Source: Hyphomonas beringensis
Lineage (GTDB): Bacteria > Pseudomonadota > Alphaproteobacteria > Caulobacterales > Hyphomonadaceae
Assembly: GCF_000682755.1 (NCBI RefSeq)
Contig: NZ_AWFF01000013.1
Coordinates: 52,784 to 116,783 of the forward strand
Length of the DNA stretch: 64,000 bases
Direction of reading: 5' to 3'
In this document: piece after piece, positions 9,929 to 18,923 of the stretch
Layout: every line of letters starts with the position of its first letter
Position numbering within the stretch: the first letter of the stretch is position 1
The notes under the pieces: model-generated
Told to the model about the DNA's origin: nothing
The model's input: the letters and a program-made list of their open reading frames with translations, nothing else
The model's database searches: none
Translations under genes and position numbers: made by a program

Positions 9929-10726
9929 ATGCTTTCCTATCAACATGGCTTTCATGCGGGCAACAGGGCGGACGTGCTGAAGCATGCCGTCCTGCATGCC
10001 CTGTTTGAAGGATTCAGCAAGGCGACTAGTCCTCTACTCTATGTGGAGACCCATTCCGGACGCGGACGATATGACCTGAAAGGCCCGCAGTCTCGTAAGG
10101 GTGGCGAGGCGGATGATGGCATCCTGTCCATGACCGACGGTAAAGCCCCGAAACCACTACAGCCCTGGGTCCGCTTTGTCGAACAGGAAGGGATACAAAA
10201 CTATCCCGGCTCACCTGCTCACGCACAAAAGCTGTTACCGGAGAAGAGTCGTTACATTCTCTTCGAAAAGCATCCTGCTGAATATGAGGCACTCACCAAG
10301 GCAATGGCGGGTGATGATCGCATCCAGATCAGGAAAGCTGATGGGTATGGCAGCGCACTGAAGCTCTCCCCCCGCACAGGAGAACAGATGGTCTGCCTCG
10401 TGGACCCAAGCTATGAGACGACACGCGATATCAACGCCCTTGCCTTGTGGACTCCGAAAGCCCTCAAACGCTGGCCTCGCGCCACGCTGATCCTATGGTT
10501 GCCGCTATTCCGGGACGGCCGCGAAGCAGAGTTCGGCGAGTATCTGACAACCCTAGACGAATGCTTTGTTGCAGGCGCCAGATGGCCTGTGGACGCTCTG
10601 AAGGAAACGGCCCTCGAAGGATCTGCCATGGTGGTCTATCGCGCACCGCCTGAAACCCGGGAGCCCTGCCTGAACATTGCATCCGCCTTGCAGTCGTGGT
10701 GGTCCAACAAGCCTTTGGGAGGCTGA
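9929..10726 (+). CDS. rlmJ: 23S rRNA (adenine-2030-N6)-methyltransferase
   Basis: RlmJ (YhiR/ComJ) family methyltransferase that modifies A2030 of 23S rRNA. The N-terminus MLSYQHGFHAGNRADVLKH is the family hallmark and SAM-site residues follow. Odd point: the catalytic motif, normally DPPY, reads D159-P-S-Y162, with the second proline replaced by serine. The length of 265 residues is normal. A FAD oxidoreductase gene starts seven bases after its stop, so the two are likely co-transcribed. Confidence 0.92.
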   Translation: MLSYQHGFHAGNRADVLKHAVLHALFEGFSKATSPLLYVETHSGRGRYDLKGPQSRKGGEADDGILSMTDGKAPKPLQPWVRFVEQEGIQNYPGSPAHAQKLLPEKSRYILFEKHPAEYEALTKAMAGDDRIQIRKADGYGSALKLSPRTGEQMVCLVDPSYETTRDINALALWTPKALKRWPRATLILWLPLFRDGREAEFGEYLTTLDECFVAGARWPVDALKETALEGSAMVVYRAPPETREPCLNIASALQSWWSNKPLGG

Positions 10727-10733
10727 GGACAGC

Positions 10734-11822
10734 ATGACGGCCCTGCTTCTCATCGGAGGCGGACACGCTCACGTTACGGCCCTGCGATGGCTAAAGCAGA
10801 ATCCGCAGTCTCATCTGACGATAACTCTGCTCACCCCTGACAGTCGATCCGTATACAGCGGAATGGTCCCAGGCTTTGTTGCCGGTCACTTCGCCAGAGA
10901 AGAAGTAGAAATAGACCTTGCTGGCCTTTGCAGGGATACAGGAACAGTCTTGATTGAAGAGGCAGCATCACACCTGGATGTGGACAGTCAGTTCGTAACT
11001 ACAGGATCAGGTAGGCAAATCCCTTACGATCTAGCTTCCATAGATGTTGGAATTGTATCCCAACCGCCTACAGCCTCCAATTATCCAGACAGTATCGCCG
11101 TAAAACCTATGGCAGGCTTTCTCGATCACTGGGAAGCCATAAGTGGTGCAACGGGCGCAAAAGATATCGCCATCATTGGCGCGGGCCTTGGAGGGGTGGA
11201 ACTTGCGCTCTCTGTCCAGCATGCCCTGAAAAGCACATCTGGAGCGCAGGCCAAGACCGTTTCCTTGATCGAGCGGAATAAGACAATTCTACCACACGCA
11301 GCCTCATCACTGCAGCAGCACCTCAGAAAAAGGCTTGTTCAGGCAGGTATCAGTATCCTTGAAAGCGCCGAGCCTGCATCCTGGCAAGACAACGTCTTAC
11401 ATCTTACTGATAGTCATAGCATTAAAGCGGATCACGTCTTCTGGGTCGCTGGGGCGGCTCCCTATGACTGGCTCAGTTCATCCGAGCTGCAAGCGGAGGA
11501 GGCCTTCCCCCTCGTACACGCAAGCCTGCAATCAGTATCTCATCCAAATGTCTTCATCGCGGGAGATACGGCACGTTTCGAAGACAAGTACATCAGCCGT
11601 GCTGGCGTCTATGCCGTACGGCAGGGTCCGATCCTGATGAGGAACCTAGCCGCGCGGGCAAAAGGTGATCCGCTTGAGACCTATAGTCCGCAAAAAGATT
11701 ACATGAAACTCGTAAGCCTTGGCAGCAAGGATGCTGTGGCCGAAAAATGGGGTGTCACACTATCCCTACCCGGTTTGTGGACCCTGAAGCGAAAGATCGA
11801 TCAGGCTTTCGTCCGGGGTTAG
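10734..11822 (+). CDS. FAD-dependent NDH-2-like oxidoreductase of the type found fused or linked to SelD
   Basis: A flavoprotein of 362 residues with two dinucleotide folds: FAD site LLIGGGHAHV at the N-terminus and the NAD(P) site IAIIGAGLGGVE near residue 145. The GGGHAHV variant with histidines and the SVYSGMVPGF stretch are typical of the oxidoreductase domain that precedes selenide-water dikinase in many bacteria; no selD is present here. An upstream in-frame ATG lies inside rlmJ, but the ATG at 10734 has GGAGG ahead of it and follows the rlmJ stop by seven bases. Its stop overlaps the stop of the opposing lpxB by four bases. The electron acceptor is unknown. Confidence 0.85.
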   Translation: MTALLLIGGGHAHVTALRWLKQNPQSHLTITLLTPDSRSVYSGMVPGFVAGHFAREEVEIDLAGLCRDTGTVLIEEAASHLDVDSQFVTTGSGRQIPYDLASIDVGIVSQPPTASNYPDSIAVKPMAGFLDHWEAISGATGAKDIAIIGAGLGGVELALSVQHALKSTSGAQAKTVSLIERNKTILPHAASSLQQHLRKRLVQAGISILESAEPASWQDNVLHLTDSHSIKADHVFWVAGAAPYDWLSSSELQAEEAFPLVHASLQSVSHPNVFIAGDTARFEDKYISRAGVYAVRQGPILMRNLAARAKGDPLETYSPQKDYMKLVSLGSKDAVAEKWGVTLSLPGLWTLKRKIDQAFVRG

Positions 11823-13000
11823 GAAGCGATCAAACCGGCCGCATGCTTGGCCGCCTCTTCCAGAACGACGCTCGCAGCAATCTCTGCAGCGTCCCGGTCG
11901 CCTTCCCTCATTCGGTCAAGGGCAATGCTTTGGTCGACTTTTTGCTGTGGCAGTGCGCTAGGGTCACTCAACCAGGCCCATGCCTTATCAGCAATCAATG
12001 AAGGTTTCTGCCGGGTCTGGACAAATTCCGGAACGATCTCCTGATCGTCACTGACAATGTTCAGAAGAGTGATGTGCTCGCGCTTGTAGAGCAGTCCGCG
12101 CGCCAGAGCCCAAGTTATCCAACCCGTTTGATACGCAACGATCATGGGCGTGCCCTGCATTGCCAATTCAGTCGTGACCGTACCGGAACAAGCCAGGGCA
12201 AGGTCTGCAGCAGCCATCGCATCATAACGATCCGCCGCCTGACTTGTTACCAAAGCCCAATCCTGAAGCCCTGGAAAAGCCTGAGAAAATTGTTCGGCAA
12301 CATTTTTTGCTGGTGCAAACACGACACGAAGCGAAGGGTCCCTTTTATAAAGGATATGAGACGCCTCGACTAAAGCCGGCGCAACGCGCTTGATTTCACT
12401 TGAGCGGCTGCCTGGCAAGACCAGAACCATTCTCTCAGTTTCAGAGAGGGCGTTCAGCCGTCTGAAACGTGCGCCATCACCTTCAACATGACGAGAAATT
12501 GCCGGGTTTCCGATAACGGTCGTCGCCAGATTATACGGCTCGTAAAACGGCACTTCCATGTCGTGGATGCAAAGCAAATGGTCCACAACACTGGCCAGCG
12601 TCTTCGCGCGGCCCGGTCGCGTCGCCCAGACTTGAGGGCCGACCAGCTTTACCAGACGTATGGAAGGATCGCGCAGTCTCACACGTTGCGCAACCCGCAA
12701 CATAAAGCCCCATGAGTCGACCAGAACGACGACGTCCGGTCGGTCAGCAATGATGGCATCCGCCGCAGCATCAGCCAGCTTTACCACATCGCCATACGCC
12801 TTGATGCCTTCAAAAAATCCAAGAACAGACAACGGCGACACATCGATGGGAGATATAATCCCGGCGCTGGCCAGTTCATCACCGCCAATGCCGGAGATGT
12901 GGACGGCCGGGGCTTTCTTCCTGATCTCTTCAACCACTTCCCGCGCCAGGACATCTCCTGAAGCTTCTGCCGCGACCATATAAATGCGGTGCGCGCTCAC
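11819..13000 (-). CDS. lpxB: Lipid-A-disaccharide synthase
   Basis: Glycosyltransferase (GT19) joining UDP-2,3-diacylglucosamine and lipid X to the lipid A disaccharide at the inner membrane surface. The N-terminus IYMVAAEASGDVLAREV and the motifs VVLVDSWGFMLRVA, LVLPGSRSSEI and GTVTTELAMQGTPMIVAY are characteristic. Its start overlaps the stop of lpxI by four bases (ATGA), so the two are translationally coupled. It is the last gene of the long lpx cluster and ends four bases inside the convergent oxidoreductase gene. Confidence 0.97.
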   Translation of the reverse strand: MSAHRIYMVAAEASGDVLAREVVEEIRKKAPAVHISGIGGDELASAGIISPIDVSPLSVLGFFEGIKAYGDVVKLADAAADAIIADRPDVVVLVDSWGFMLRVAQRVRLRDPSIRLVKLVGPQVWATRPGRAKTLASVVDHLLCIHDMEVPFYEPYNLATTVIGNPAISRHVEGDGARFRRLNALSETERMVLVLPGSRSSEIKRVAPALVEASHILYKRDPSLRVVFAPAKNVAEQFSQAFPGLQDWALVTSQAADRYDAMAAADLALACSGTVTTELAMQGTPMIVAYQTGWITWALARGLLYKREHITLLNIVSDDQEIVPEFVQTRQKPSLIADKAWAWLSDPSALPQQKVDQSIALDRMREGDRDAAEIAASVVLEEAAKHAAGLIAS

Positions 13001-13839
13001 AGCCCCAGCTCCGGTGGGAAACCGTAAATGAATACGCCAAGGCGCTCGGCAGCTTCCTGCATGGCGGACTTGTTGAGTAGCAACGCCCCTTCTGCCTCTA
13101 TAGCCAGCCCAGCCAGCCCTGCGGCGGCGACCTTCTCAACTGTGGAAACTCCCGTCGTAGGCAAATCAATGCGCAGCTCCTGGCCGGGTTTAGGACGCTT
13201 GACCAGAACGCCACGCCGTTTTGTATCAGTACCGCGGATTGTGACGGGCAAGCCGGCACATCGGTCCAGCATGGCATCCGTGCCCTCCTGCGCCTCGACG
13301 GCCAGCACGAGACCATCGCAAACGACAGCGCCCTGTCCGATATCAAGCGCACCTGTTGCCGCGACCACACGCGCGGCATGTTCAATATCTGCCATATCAT
13401 CCGGGCTAGGATTATTCCCGGCAATCAGTCCTGCTGGCGCAAGCAATTGCCCGTTCACCTCATGGCTTCCCAGGACATTAAAGCCTTGCTTTTCGAACTC
13501 GTTCACGAGCACGCGCAACAAGGCATCGTCACCCTGCCGCGCGGCGGAAAGCACTTTGGGTAAAAGCGCCATACCCTTCATGTCGAGCTTCAGATCAGAG
13601 AAATTCGGGCGATTAACAATCCCCGCAAAGACAACATCCTTACAGCCGGCGGCCTTGAGTCTTTTCAGAACGCCCCCAACCTCACCAAGACCGATGATAT
13701 CGCCGGGAAACTTCGACAATGCAGGCTCTTCAAATCCCTTCACACGGAGCACATAAACGCCCTGCCCGCTGGCAACCGCATTGTCTGCGATTGCCAAAGG
13801 GAGGTCCCCCAAGCCAGCGATGATACCTAGTGGCGCCAT
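12997..13839 (-). CDS. lpxI: UDP-2,3-diacylglucosamine pyrophosphatase LpxI
   Basis: Cleaves UDP-2,3-diacylglucosamine to lipid X and UMP; LpxI is the alphaproteobacterial counterpart of LpxH. The protein shows LGIIAGLGDLPLAIADNA at the N-terminus and GQGAVVCDGLVLAVEAQEGTD, both typical of the family (formerly DUF1009). An upstream start at 13896 lies in the lpxA coding end; the ATG at 13839 has GAGGG at a good distance and follows the lpxA stop by seven bases. The 280-residue length fits. It sits between lpxA and lpxB, where its substrate and product are used. Confidence 0.95.
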   Translation of the reverse strand: MAPLGIIAGLGDLPLAIADNAVASGQGVYVLRVKGFEEPALSKFPGDIIGLGEVGGVLKRLKAAGCKDVVFAGIVNRPNFSDLKLDMKGMALLPKVLSAARQGDDALLRVLVNEFEKQGFNVLGSHEVNGQLLAPAGLIAGNNPSPDDMADIEHAARVVAATGALDIGQGAVVCDGLVLAVEAQEGTDAMLDRCAGLPVTIRGTDTKRRGVLVKRPKPGQELRIDLPTTGVSTVEKVAAAGLAGLAIEAEGALLLNKSAMQEAAERLGVFIYGFPPELGL

Positions 13840-13846
13840 GACACCC

Positions 13847-14638
13847 TCACGCAGGCTTGCAGATCGGCCTGTCACCAGCGTGACGGATGAAATCAATCAT
13901 TTCCATGGCCAGCGGCTTGTCTGCGAATTTCTCCGCCGCCTGATCGACGCGTTCCCTGAAGAGGCCTTCCCCAAAGAATACGGCCTTGTAGGCAGATCGT
14001 ATCTCCATTTGCTCGGCCTTTGTGAAACCGCGTCGCTTCAATCCGACCATGTTCAGTCCGGAGAGCTTCGCATGATTGCCGACTACTGAGCCGAAGGGAA
14101 TGACATCTTCAACCACGATGGCGCCACCGCCTATGAAGGCGTTCCGACCTATGCGCGAGAACTGGTGAATGGCAGAGAGACCGCCAAACCACACATTATC
14201 CCCAACCTCGATATGCCCCGCCAGAGAAACATTGTTGGCCATGACCACATTGTTTCCGATTTTGTTGTCATGCGCGATATGGGCACCAATCATGACATAG
14301 CAATTATTGCCGACAGTCGTGACACCGCCAAACTTTGGCATACCTGAATGCGCCGTCGCATATTCCCGAAAAACACAATTGTCGCCCACAACCAGACGCG
14401 AGTCAGGACTTGCCTCAAAACCGATAACTTGCGGGAGGCCGCCAAGCACAGCATGCGGATGCAGGGTACACCCATGCCCGATTTGCGTATGCCCCATCAC
14501 AACGGCGTGGGACATCAGTTCACACCCATCTCCAAGGCTGGTGCTGGCAGCTACATAACAGAAGGGGCCGATTTTGACGTCCTGCCCGAGGCTTGCGCCC
14601 TCTTCAACACAGGCTGTCGGATGGATTTGGGCTGTCAT
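13847..14638 (-). CDS. lpxA: UDP-N-acetylglucosamine O-acyltransferase
   Basis: First enzyme of lipid A synthesis: transfers a hydroxyacyl chain from ACP to the 3-OH of UDP-GlcNAc. The 263-residue protein is a left-handed beta-helix of hexapeptide repeats; the catalytic histidine is H123 in HIAHDNKIG, followed by the conserved VVMANNVSLAGH. C-terminal helices are present. It follows lpxD after a 43-base gap with no fabZ between them, which differs from the classical order. Confidence 0.97.
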   Translation of the reverse strand: MTAQIHPTACVEEGASLGQDVKIGPFCYVAASTSLGDGCELMSHAVVMGHTQIGHGCTLHPHAVLGGLPQVIGFEASPDSRLVVGDNCVFREYATAHSGMPKFGGVTTVGNNCYVMIGAHIAHDNKIGNNVVMANNVSLAGHIEVGDNVWFGGLSAIHQFSRIGRNAFIGGGAIVVEDVIPFGSVVGNHAKLSGLNMVGLKRRGFTKAEQMEIRSAYKAVFFGEGLFRERVDQAAEKFADKPLAMEMIDFIRHAGDRPICKPA

Positions 14639-14681
14639 GGTATATCCCGATAGGTTTCAGGCTAAGGCGAGGATGCCTAGC

Positions 14682-15698
14682 CTACCCCGTTTTCTTCGGG
14701 TTTGCATTCTTCTGCAACCATGCAACTTCGCGCATCCATTGGCGGATAGGCTTTGCAGGTGTTCCGCCCCATGTCTCGCCTGCCTCGATATCTCGGAACA
14801 GGCCTGCAGAGGCAGCAAGCGATACGCCTTCGCCAACTTTCACATGGTCGGCAATACCAACACGGCCACCAAGCATTGCACCATCACCGACCTGGACAGA
14901 GCCTGAGATGCCGCCAAAAGCGGCGACAAGCACAGACCGGCCGAGAACAACATTGTGAGCGATCTGGCAGAGATTATCGATCTTCGTGCGCTCGCCTATG
15001 ATCGTGTCGTCAAAGACGCCGCGATCAATGCAGCTATTGGCTCCAATTGTTACATGATCCTGCAGGATCACACGGCCATAATGGGGGGCATCCTCTGCCC
15101 CCTTCGGGCCGGGCATCACGCCAAAGCCAGTCTCGCCGACCCGGGCACCAGCCAGCAATTTCACGTTGTCACCGACAAGCGCGCAGTAAACACTTGCGCC
15201 TGGCCCAACAGAACAATTGCGGCCAATCTGGACACCCGGTCCGATAATGGCGTTCGCACCGATAACTGAATGCTCGCCAATCACGGCACCGGGGCCGATA
15301 ACCGCACCTGGCGCAATGATCGCCTCTTCATGTATGGAGGCTTCGGGTGAAATGGCTTCAGAGCCATGCCAGACCAGATGGCGGGGCTGATACATCGCCA
15401 ACGCTGCTGCACCATGCGCATAACGCGGCACAGATGTGACAAGATAAGCCACGCTTTCCGGCACATGTTTGACATTGGCCGCATTCACAAACAGTGCGGA
15501 AATATCTGCGCTGATCTCAACGGGAGTTTTGCCATCCCCGTCAAGAAACCCGATATCTCCCCGGCGGCCAGTGCCTGCCGAGGAGAGTCCGGTAATCTGC
15601 AGGCTTTCATCGCCGTGCAGCTCCGAACCAGTACGCTCCGCCAAATCTTTTAGCGTCAAAGCCCCCAAAGGCGCATAAAAACGGGGATCGACTGGCAC
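14682..15698 (-). CDS. lpxD: UDP-3-O-(3-hydroxyacyl)glucosamine N-acyltransferase
   Basis: Third enzyme of lipid A synthesis, adding the N-linked hydroxyacyl chain. The 338-residue protein has the N-terminal uridine-binding domain (about 1-100), then hexapeptide repeats; the catalytic histidine is H248 in [10 protein letters not shown], and SCIDRG is also conserved. It starts with GTG, with AGGA upstream. It lies 12 bases downstream of skp and 43 bases upstream of lpxA in the envelope cluster. Confidence 0.97.
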   Translation of the reverse strand: MPVDPRFYAPLGALTLKDLAERTGSELHGDESLQITGLSSAGTGRRGDIGFLDGDGKTPVEISADISALFVNAANVKHVPESVAYLVTSVPRYAHGAAALAMYQPRHLVWHGSEAISPEASIHEEAIIAPGAVIGPGAVIGEHSVIGANAIIGPGVQIGRNCSVGPGASVYCALVGDNVKLLAGARVGETGFGVMPGPKGAEDAPHYGRVILQDHVTIGANSCIDRGVFDDTIIGERTKIDNLCQIAHNVVLGRSVLVAAFGGISGSVQVGDGAMLGGRVGIADHVKVGEGVSLAASAGLFRDIEAGETWGGTPAKPIRQWMREVAWLQKNANPKKTG

Positions 15699-15710
15699 GG
15701 TAAGTCCTCG

Positions 15711-16304
15711 CTACTGCTGGGCAGGCTGATCAGGAATGCGCTGACGCACGACATTGATCGTCGGCGTAGCAGCGTCCAGTTTGGTGATCACAGACGCCGT
15801 CGCATCGATTGCCTCGGTGCTGTAGATAACGGCGCTGCGAGACATCACGACTTGGGCGTTCTTTTCTTGCACAACCTGCATCAGAACAGGCTCAAGAGCT
15901 TTATTGAAATTAACAAGCGCCTGACGCTCCGTAAGGGAGTATTCCTGAGAAGCCTTCTGACGGGCACGGCCAAAATCGGCAGTTTTCTTGTCATAGGCCT
16001 GCAGTTTGCCAACAAGAGCAGCATCGCCAGCAACTTGCTCACGTGTCTTGCCCTGCAGCTGAGCGTTCAGGCTCTTACCTTCGGTTTCAAGGGAAGCGCG
16101 GGTCGGCTCCAGTTCGTTATTAATCTGGGCTTCGATGTTCTGGAGCTTTGTCTGGATGTCCTTGCCAGCCTTGCTGTCGCGCAGGATCTTTGCCTCATCA
16201 ATCGTTATGACTGTCGTGCCTTGTGCACTCGCAGCCGGGGCAACAGCCACGAGGGCTGCAAAAGCAACCGCCATGGCAAGAAAAATCTGTTTTAGTCGGG
16301 ACAT
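15711..16304 (-). CDS. skp: Skp/OmpH family periplasmic chaperone
   Basis: Periplasmic chaperone that carries unfolded outer membrane proteins toward BamA. The 197-residue protein has a signal peptide (hydrophobic segment ending near APAASAQ, about residue 28), then a long helical, glutamine- and lysine-rich region expected to form the tentacle coiled coils. A strong AGGAGG site precedes the ATG. It sits between bamA and lpxD, the standard location, 30 bases downstream of bamA. Sequence conservation in Skp is low, so the call rests on fold type and context. Confidence 0.9.
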   Translation of the reverse strand: MSRLKQIFLAMAVAFAALVAVAPAASAQGTTVITIDEAKILRDSKAGKDIQTKLQNIEAQINNELEPTRASLETEGKSLNAQLQGKTREQVAGDAALVGKLQAYDKKTADFGRARQKASQEYSLTERQALVNFNKALEPVLMQVVQEKNAQVVMSRSAVIYSTEAIDATASVITKLDAATPTINVVRQRIPDQPAQQ

Positions 16305-16334
16305 TATAGTCTCCTCCTGGTTGGGGCTTGAAAC

Positions 16335-18896
16335 TTAGAAACGTGTAGACGTGGAGAACCGGAACGTCTCTGTCCGGTCATAGTCTTCCTTGCGAAGAAT
16401 TTGCGAGAAGTCGAAGCGGATCGGACCGAATGGAGAATCCCAGAAAACACTTAGACCCGCCGAAGCCCGCAGCGATGCGGCCGTCTTGGTCATGCGCACA
16501 GAGGGGTTTCCGCTTTGGCTTGTATAGTAGATTGTTTGGCCGACATCCGAGCCCCGCAGCGTGCCCAGTGAGCCAACTTCGGTGAACAGGGCGCTACGGA
16601 TACCATATTCTTCCGGAAGGAAGTTTGGCAGGCTCAACTCGAATGTACCCTGGTAGTATGCGTTACCGCCCTGAGAGTTCAGGCGGCGCGTACGGATGAC
16701 TTCACCCGTCTCCGGATCCACTTCCTTCACAATCTCACGCGGCCCCAGACCGGCGACATCAAAGCCGCGGAATGTGCTGCCGCCACGGAAAAAGCGGTTG
16801 TTGATACGTACGCCCTGGCCGTCTTCCAGCGGGAAGACATACCCGCCAGAGAAGCGCGCGCTGGCAATCATGCTTTTCCAGATGCCACGGTAGAATGTGG
16901 CAGATGATTCCGTACGCAGATATTTCACGTCGCCACCCAGACCTGCGAGGTCCTGGCTGAAACGGAAATCAAAGCCGCGCGACGGCCTGATGGGGTCGTT
17001 GGTACGGTCCCAATAGAAATTATAGCCGATGATGCTGGAAATATCGCTGCGCTCTGCACGGCAGATCGTGTCGCGCAGAACGTATGCCGGGGAACACTGG
17101 TCTACGACCCGCTCGCCTGGTCCGGCATCCCCTTCTTCAACGGCGCGATAGCGGTCATCAGATCTATCTTCAGGCGTGTCTGCACCTGCCGTCTGAATAA
17201 TATCAGTGACGAAGAAGCCATTGGCATCAATGATGTAATTGCGGTCGGTGACGTTCACGTCATCCGATTGCAAGCGATAGCTGAGCCCGAGCTGCATGCG
17301 CTCTGTCAGCGGGAAGCCTACGCGAAGGCCCGCACCGATCGTTTCACTGTTGAAGTAGGAGTAACGCTCATAATCCTGCTTGGTCGCAAACAGGTCGATC
17401 CCGCCAGATAGGTTACGATCAAATAGGCGCGGTTCGGTAAAGCGGAAATCGACAATCTGCTGACGGCTGGACGCAGATACCCGCGCGACTACGGACTGAC
17501 CGCGACCACGCAAGTTGCGCTGCGAAGCGCTCACATCGATCAGGTAGGCATCAGCAGACGAGAAACCGGCCGCAAATGAAAGCTCACCCGTAGGCTGCTC
17601 CTCAACCTTGATGTCGACGATGGTTCGATCGGGCTCTTCTGCCGGCGTTTCAACGATCTCGACATCCTTGAAGTAGCCGAGCGCACGAACGCGGTTACGC
17701 GAACGGTCAAGAAGGATACGGTTGAACGCATCCCCTTCGGAAATACGCAGCTCGCGCCGGATAACACGATCCAGGGTCTGGGTGTTTCCGACAATATTGA
17801 TGCGATCAATGTAAACGCGCGGGCCTTCATCCACGGCAAAGGTTACGTCGATATTGCCCGTTTCCGGGTTCACATCCAGTTGCGGACGAATATCCACGAA
17901 CGCGTAGCCGGCAATACCCGCGGAATAGGTCAGCGCATCAATGGTTTCTTCGATGGCGTCACCACGGAACAAGGCACCTTCCTGGATCGGAACAGCGCGG
18001 CGCAGGGCAGCCGGGTTCAGTTTCTCAAGCGCCGTCTCCACTTTGACTTCGCCGAAATTGTACTGACGTCCCTCGTCCACCGTCATGGTGATGTAGAAGT
18101 CTTTCTGGTCCGGCGTCAGTTCCGCAACAGCGGAGGTCACGCGGAAATCGTAATAGCCATTGTTCTGGTAGAACTGACGCAGCAGGTCGCGGTCGTATTC
18201 GAGGCGGCCGGGATCATAGTTATCATTGGAACTGAAGAAGCGCCAGAATCGGGACTGACGCGTGACAATCTCGCTGCGAAGGCGGGAGTCTGAGTATTCC
18301 TTGTTGCCGATAAAGTTGATCGCGCGAACGCCGGTTACCGGGCCTTCGGTAATCTCGAAGATCAGATCAACGCGGTTTTGCTCTAGCGGCTTGTATTGAG
18401 GTTCGACTTTCGCGGCAAAACGACCGGACTGGCGATAGAGCTCCAGAATACGCTGCACATCAGACTGCACACGCGCCGCGGTGAAAATCCCACGGGGAGC
18501 GGCCTGAATGTCTTCTTTCAGCTTATCGTCATCAAGGGCGCGGTTACCTTCAAAGATAACGCGGTTAATGATCGGGTTTTCCACGACGCGCACAAGCAGG
18601 TCGTCATTAACCCTGTCGATGGAAACGTCAGCGAACAGATTCGTCGCAAACAGCGTCTTCAGGGAGAGATCGATTCGGTCAGGGCTGAATGGGTCGCCCG
18701 GTTCAACGAGCAAGTATGACTGAACGGTGCGCGCTTCGATACGCTGATTACCCTCAACAATGATGGACCGGATCGTACCGCCATAACGGCTGTCTTCCTG
18801 TGCATCGGCAGTTCCCATGGGCCCCATAGCCGTATTGAAGGCTACGGCACTGGTCGCCATTAAGGTTGCTGCAAGAAACTTACGCATCGTCGACAC
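16335..18896 (-). CDS. bamA: Outer membrane protein assembly factor BamA
   Basis: Omp85 protein that folds beta-barrels into the outer membrane. The 853-residue precursor has a signal peptide (cleavage near TADAQ, residue 33), five POTRA domains to about residue 450, and a C-terminal barrel ending in an aromatic F (STSTRF), the usual outer membrane signature. The barrel holds the conserved lid-lock region with FRGGSTFRGF (VRGF-type motif). Location between rseP and skp is canonical. Confidence 0.97.
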   Translation of the reverse strand: MSTMRKFLAATLMATSAVAFNTAMGPMGTADAQEDSRYGGTIRSIIVEGNQRIEARTVQSYLLVEPGDPFSPDRIDLSLKTLFATNLFADVSIDRVNDDLLVRVVENPIINRVIFEGNRALDDDKLKEDIQAAPRGIFTAARVQSDVQRILELYRQSGRFAAKVEPQYKPLEQNRVDLIFEITEGPVTGVRAINFIGNKEYSDSRLRSEIVTRQSRFWRFFSSNDNYDPGRLEYDRDLLRQFYQNNGYYDFRVTSAVAELTPDQKDFYITMTVDEGRQYNFGEVKVETALEKLNPAALRRAVPIQEGALFRGDAIEETIDALTYSAGIAGYAFVDIRPQLDVNPETGNIDVTFAVDEGPRVYIDRINIVGNTQTLDRVIRRELRISEGDAFNRILLDRSRNRVRALGYFKDVEIVETPAEEPDRTIVDIKVEEQPTGELSFAAGFSSADAYLIDVSASQRNLRGRGQSVVARVSASSRQQIVDFRFTEPRLFDRNLSGGIDLFATKQDYERYSYFNSETIGAGLRVGFPLTERMQLGLSYRLQSDDVNVTDRNYIIDANGFFVTDIIQTAGADTPEDRSDDRYRAVEEGDAGPGERVVDQCSPAYVLRDTICRAERSDISSIIGYNFYWDRTNDPIRPSRGFDFRFSQDLAGLGGDVKYLRTESSATFYRGIWKSMIASARFSGGYVFPLEDGQGVRINNRFFRGGSTFRGFDVAGLGPREIVKEVDPETGEVIRTRRLNSQGGNAYYQGTFELSLPNFLPEEYGIRSALFTEVGSLGTLRGSDVGQTIYYTSQSGNPSVRMTKTAASLRASAGLSVFWDSPFGPIRFDFSQILRKEDYDRTETFRFSTSTRF

Positions 18897-18923
18897 ACTC
18901 TCTAGATTAGTTCGGCAAACGGC

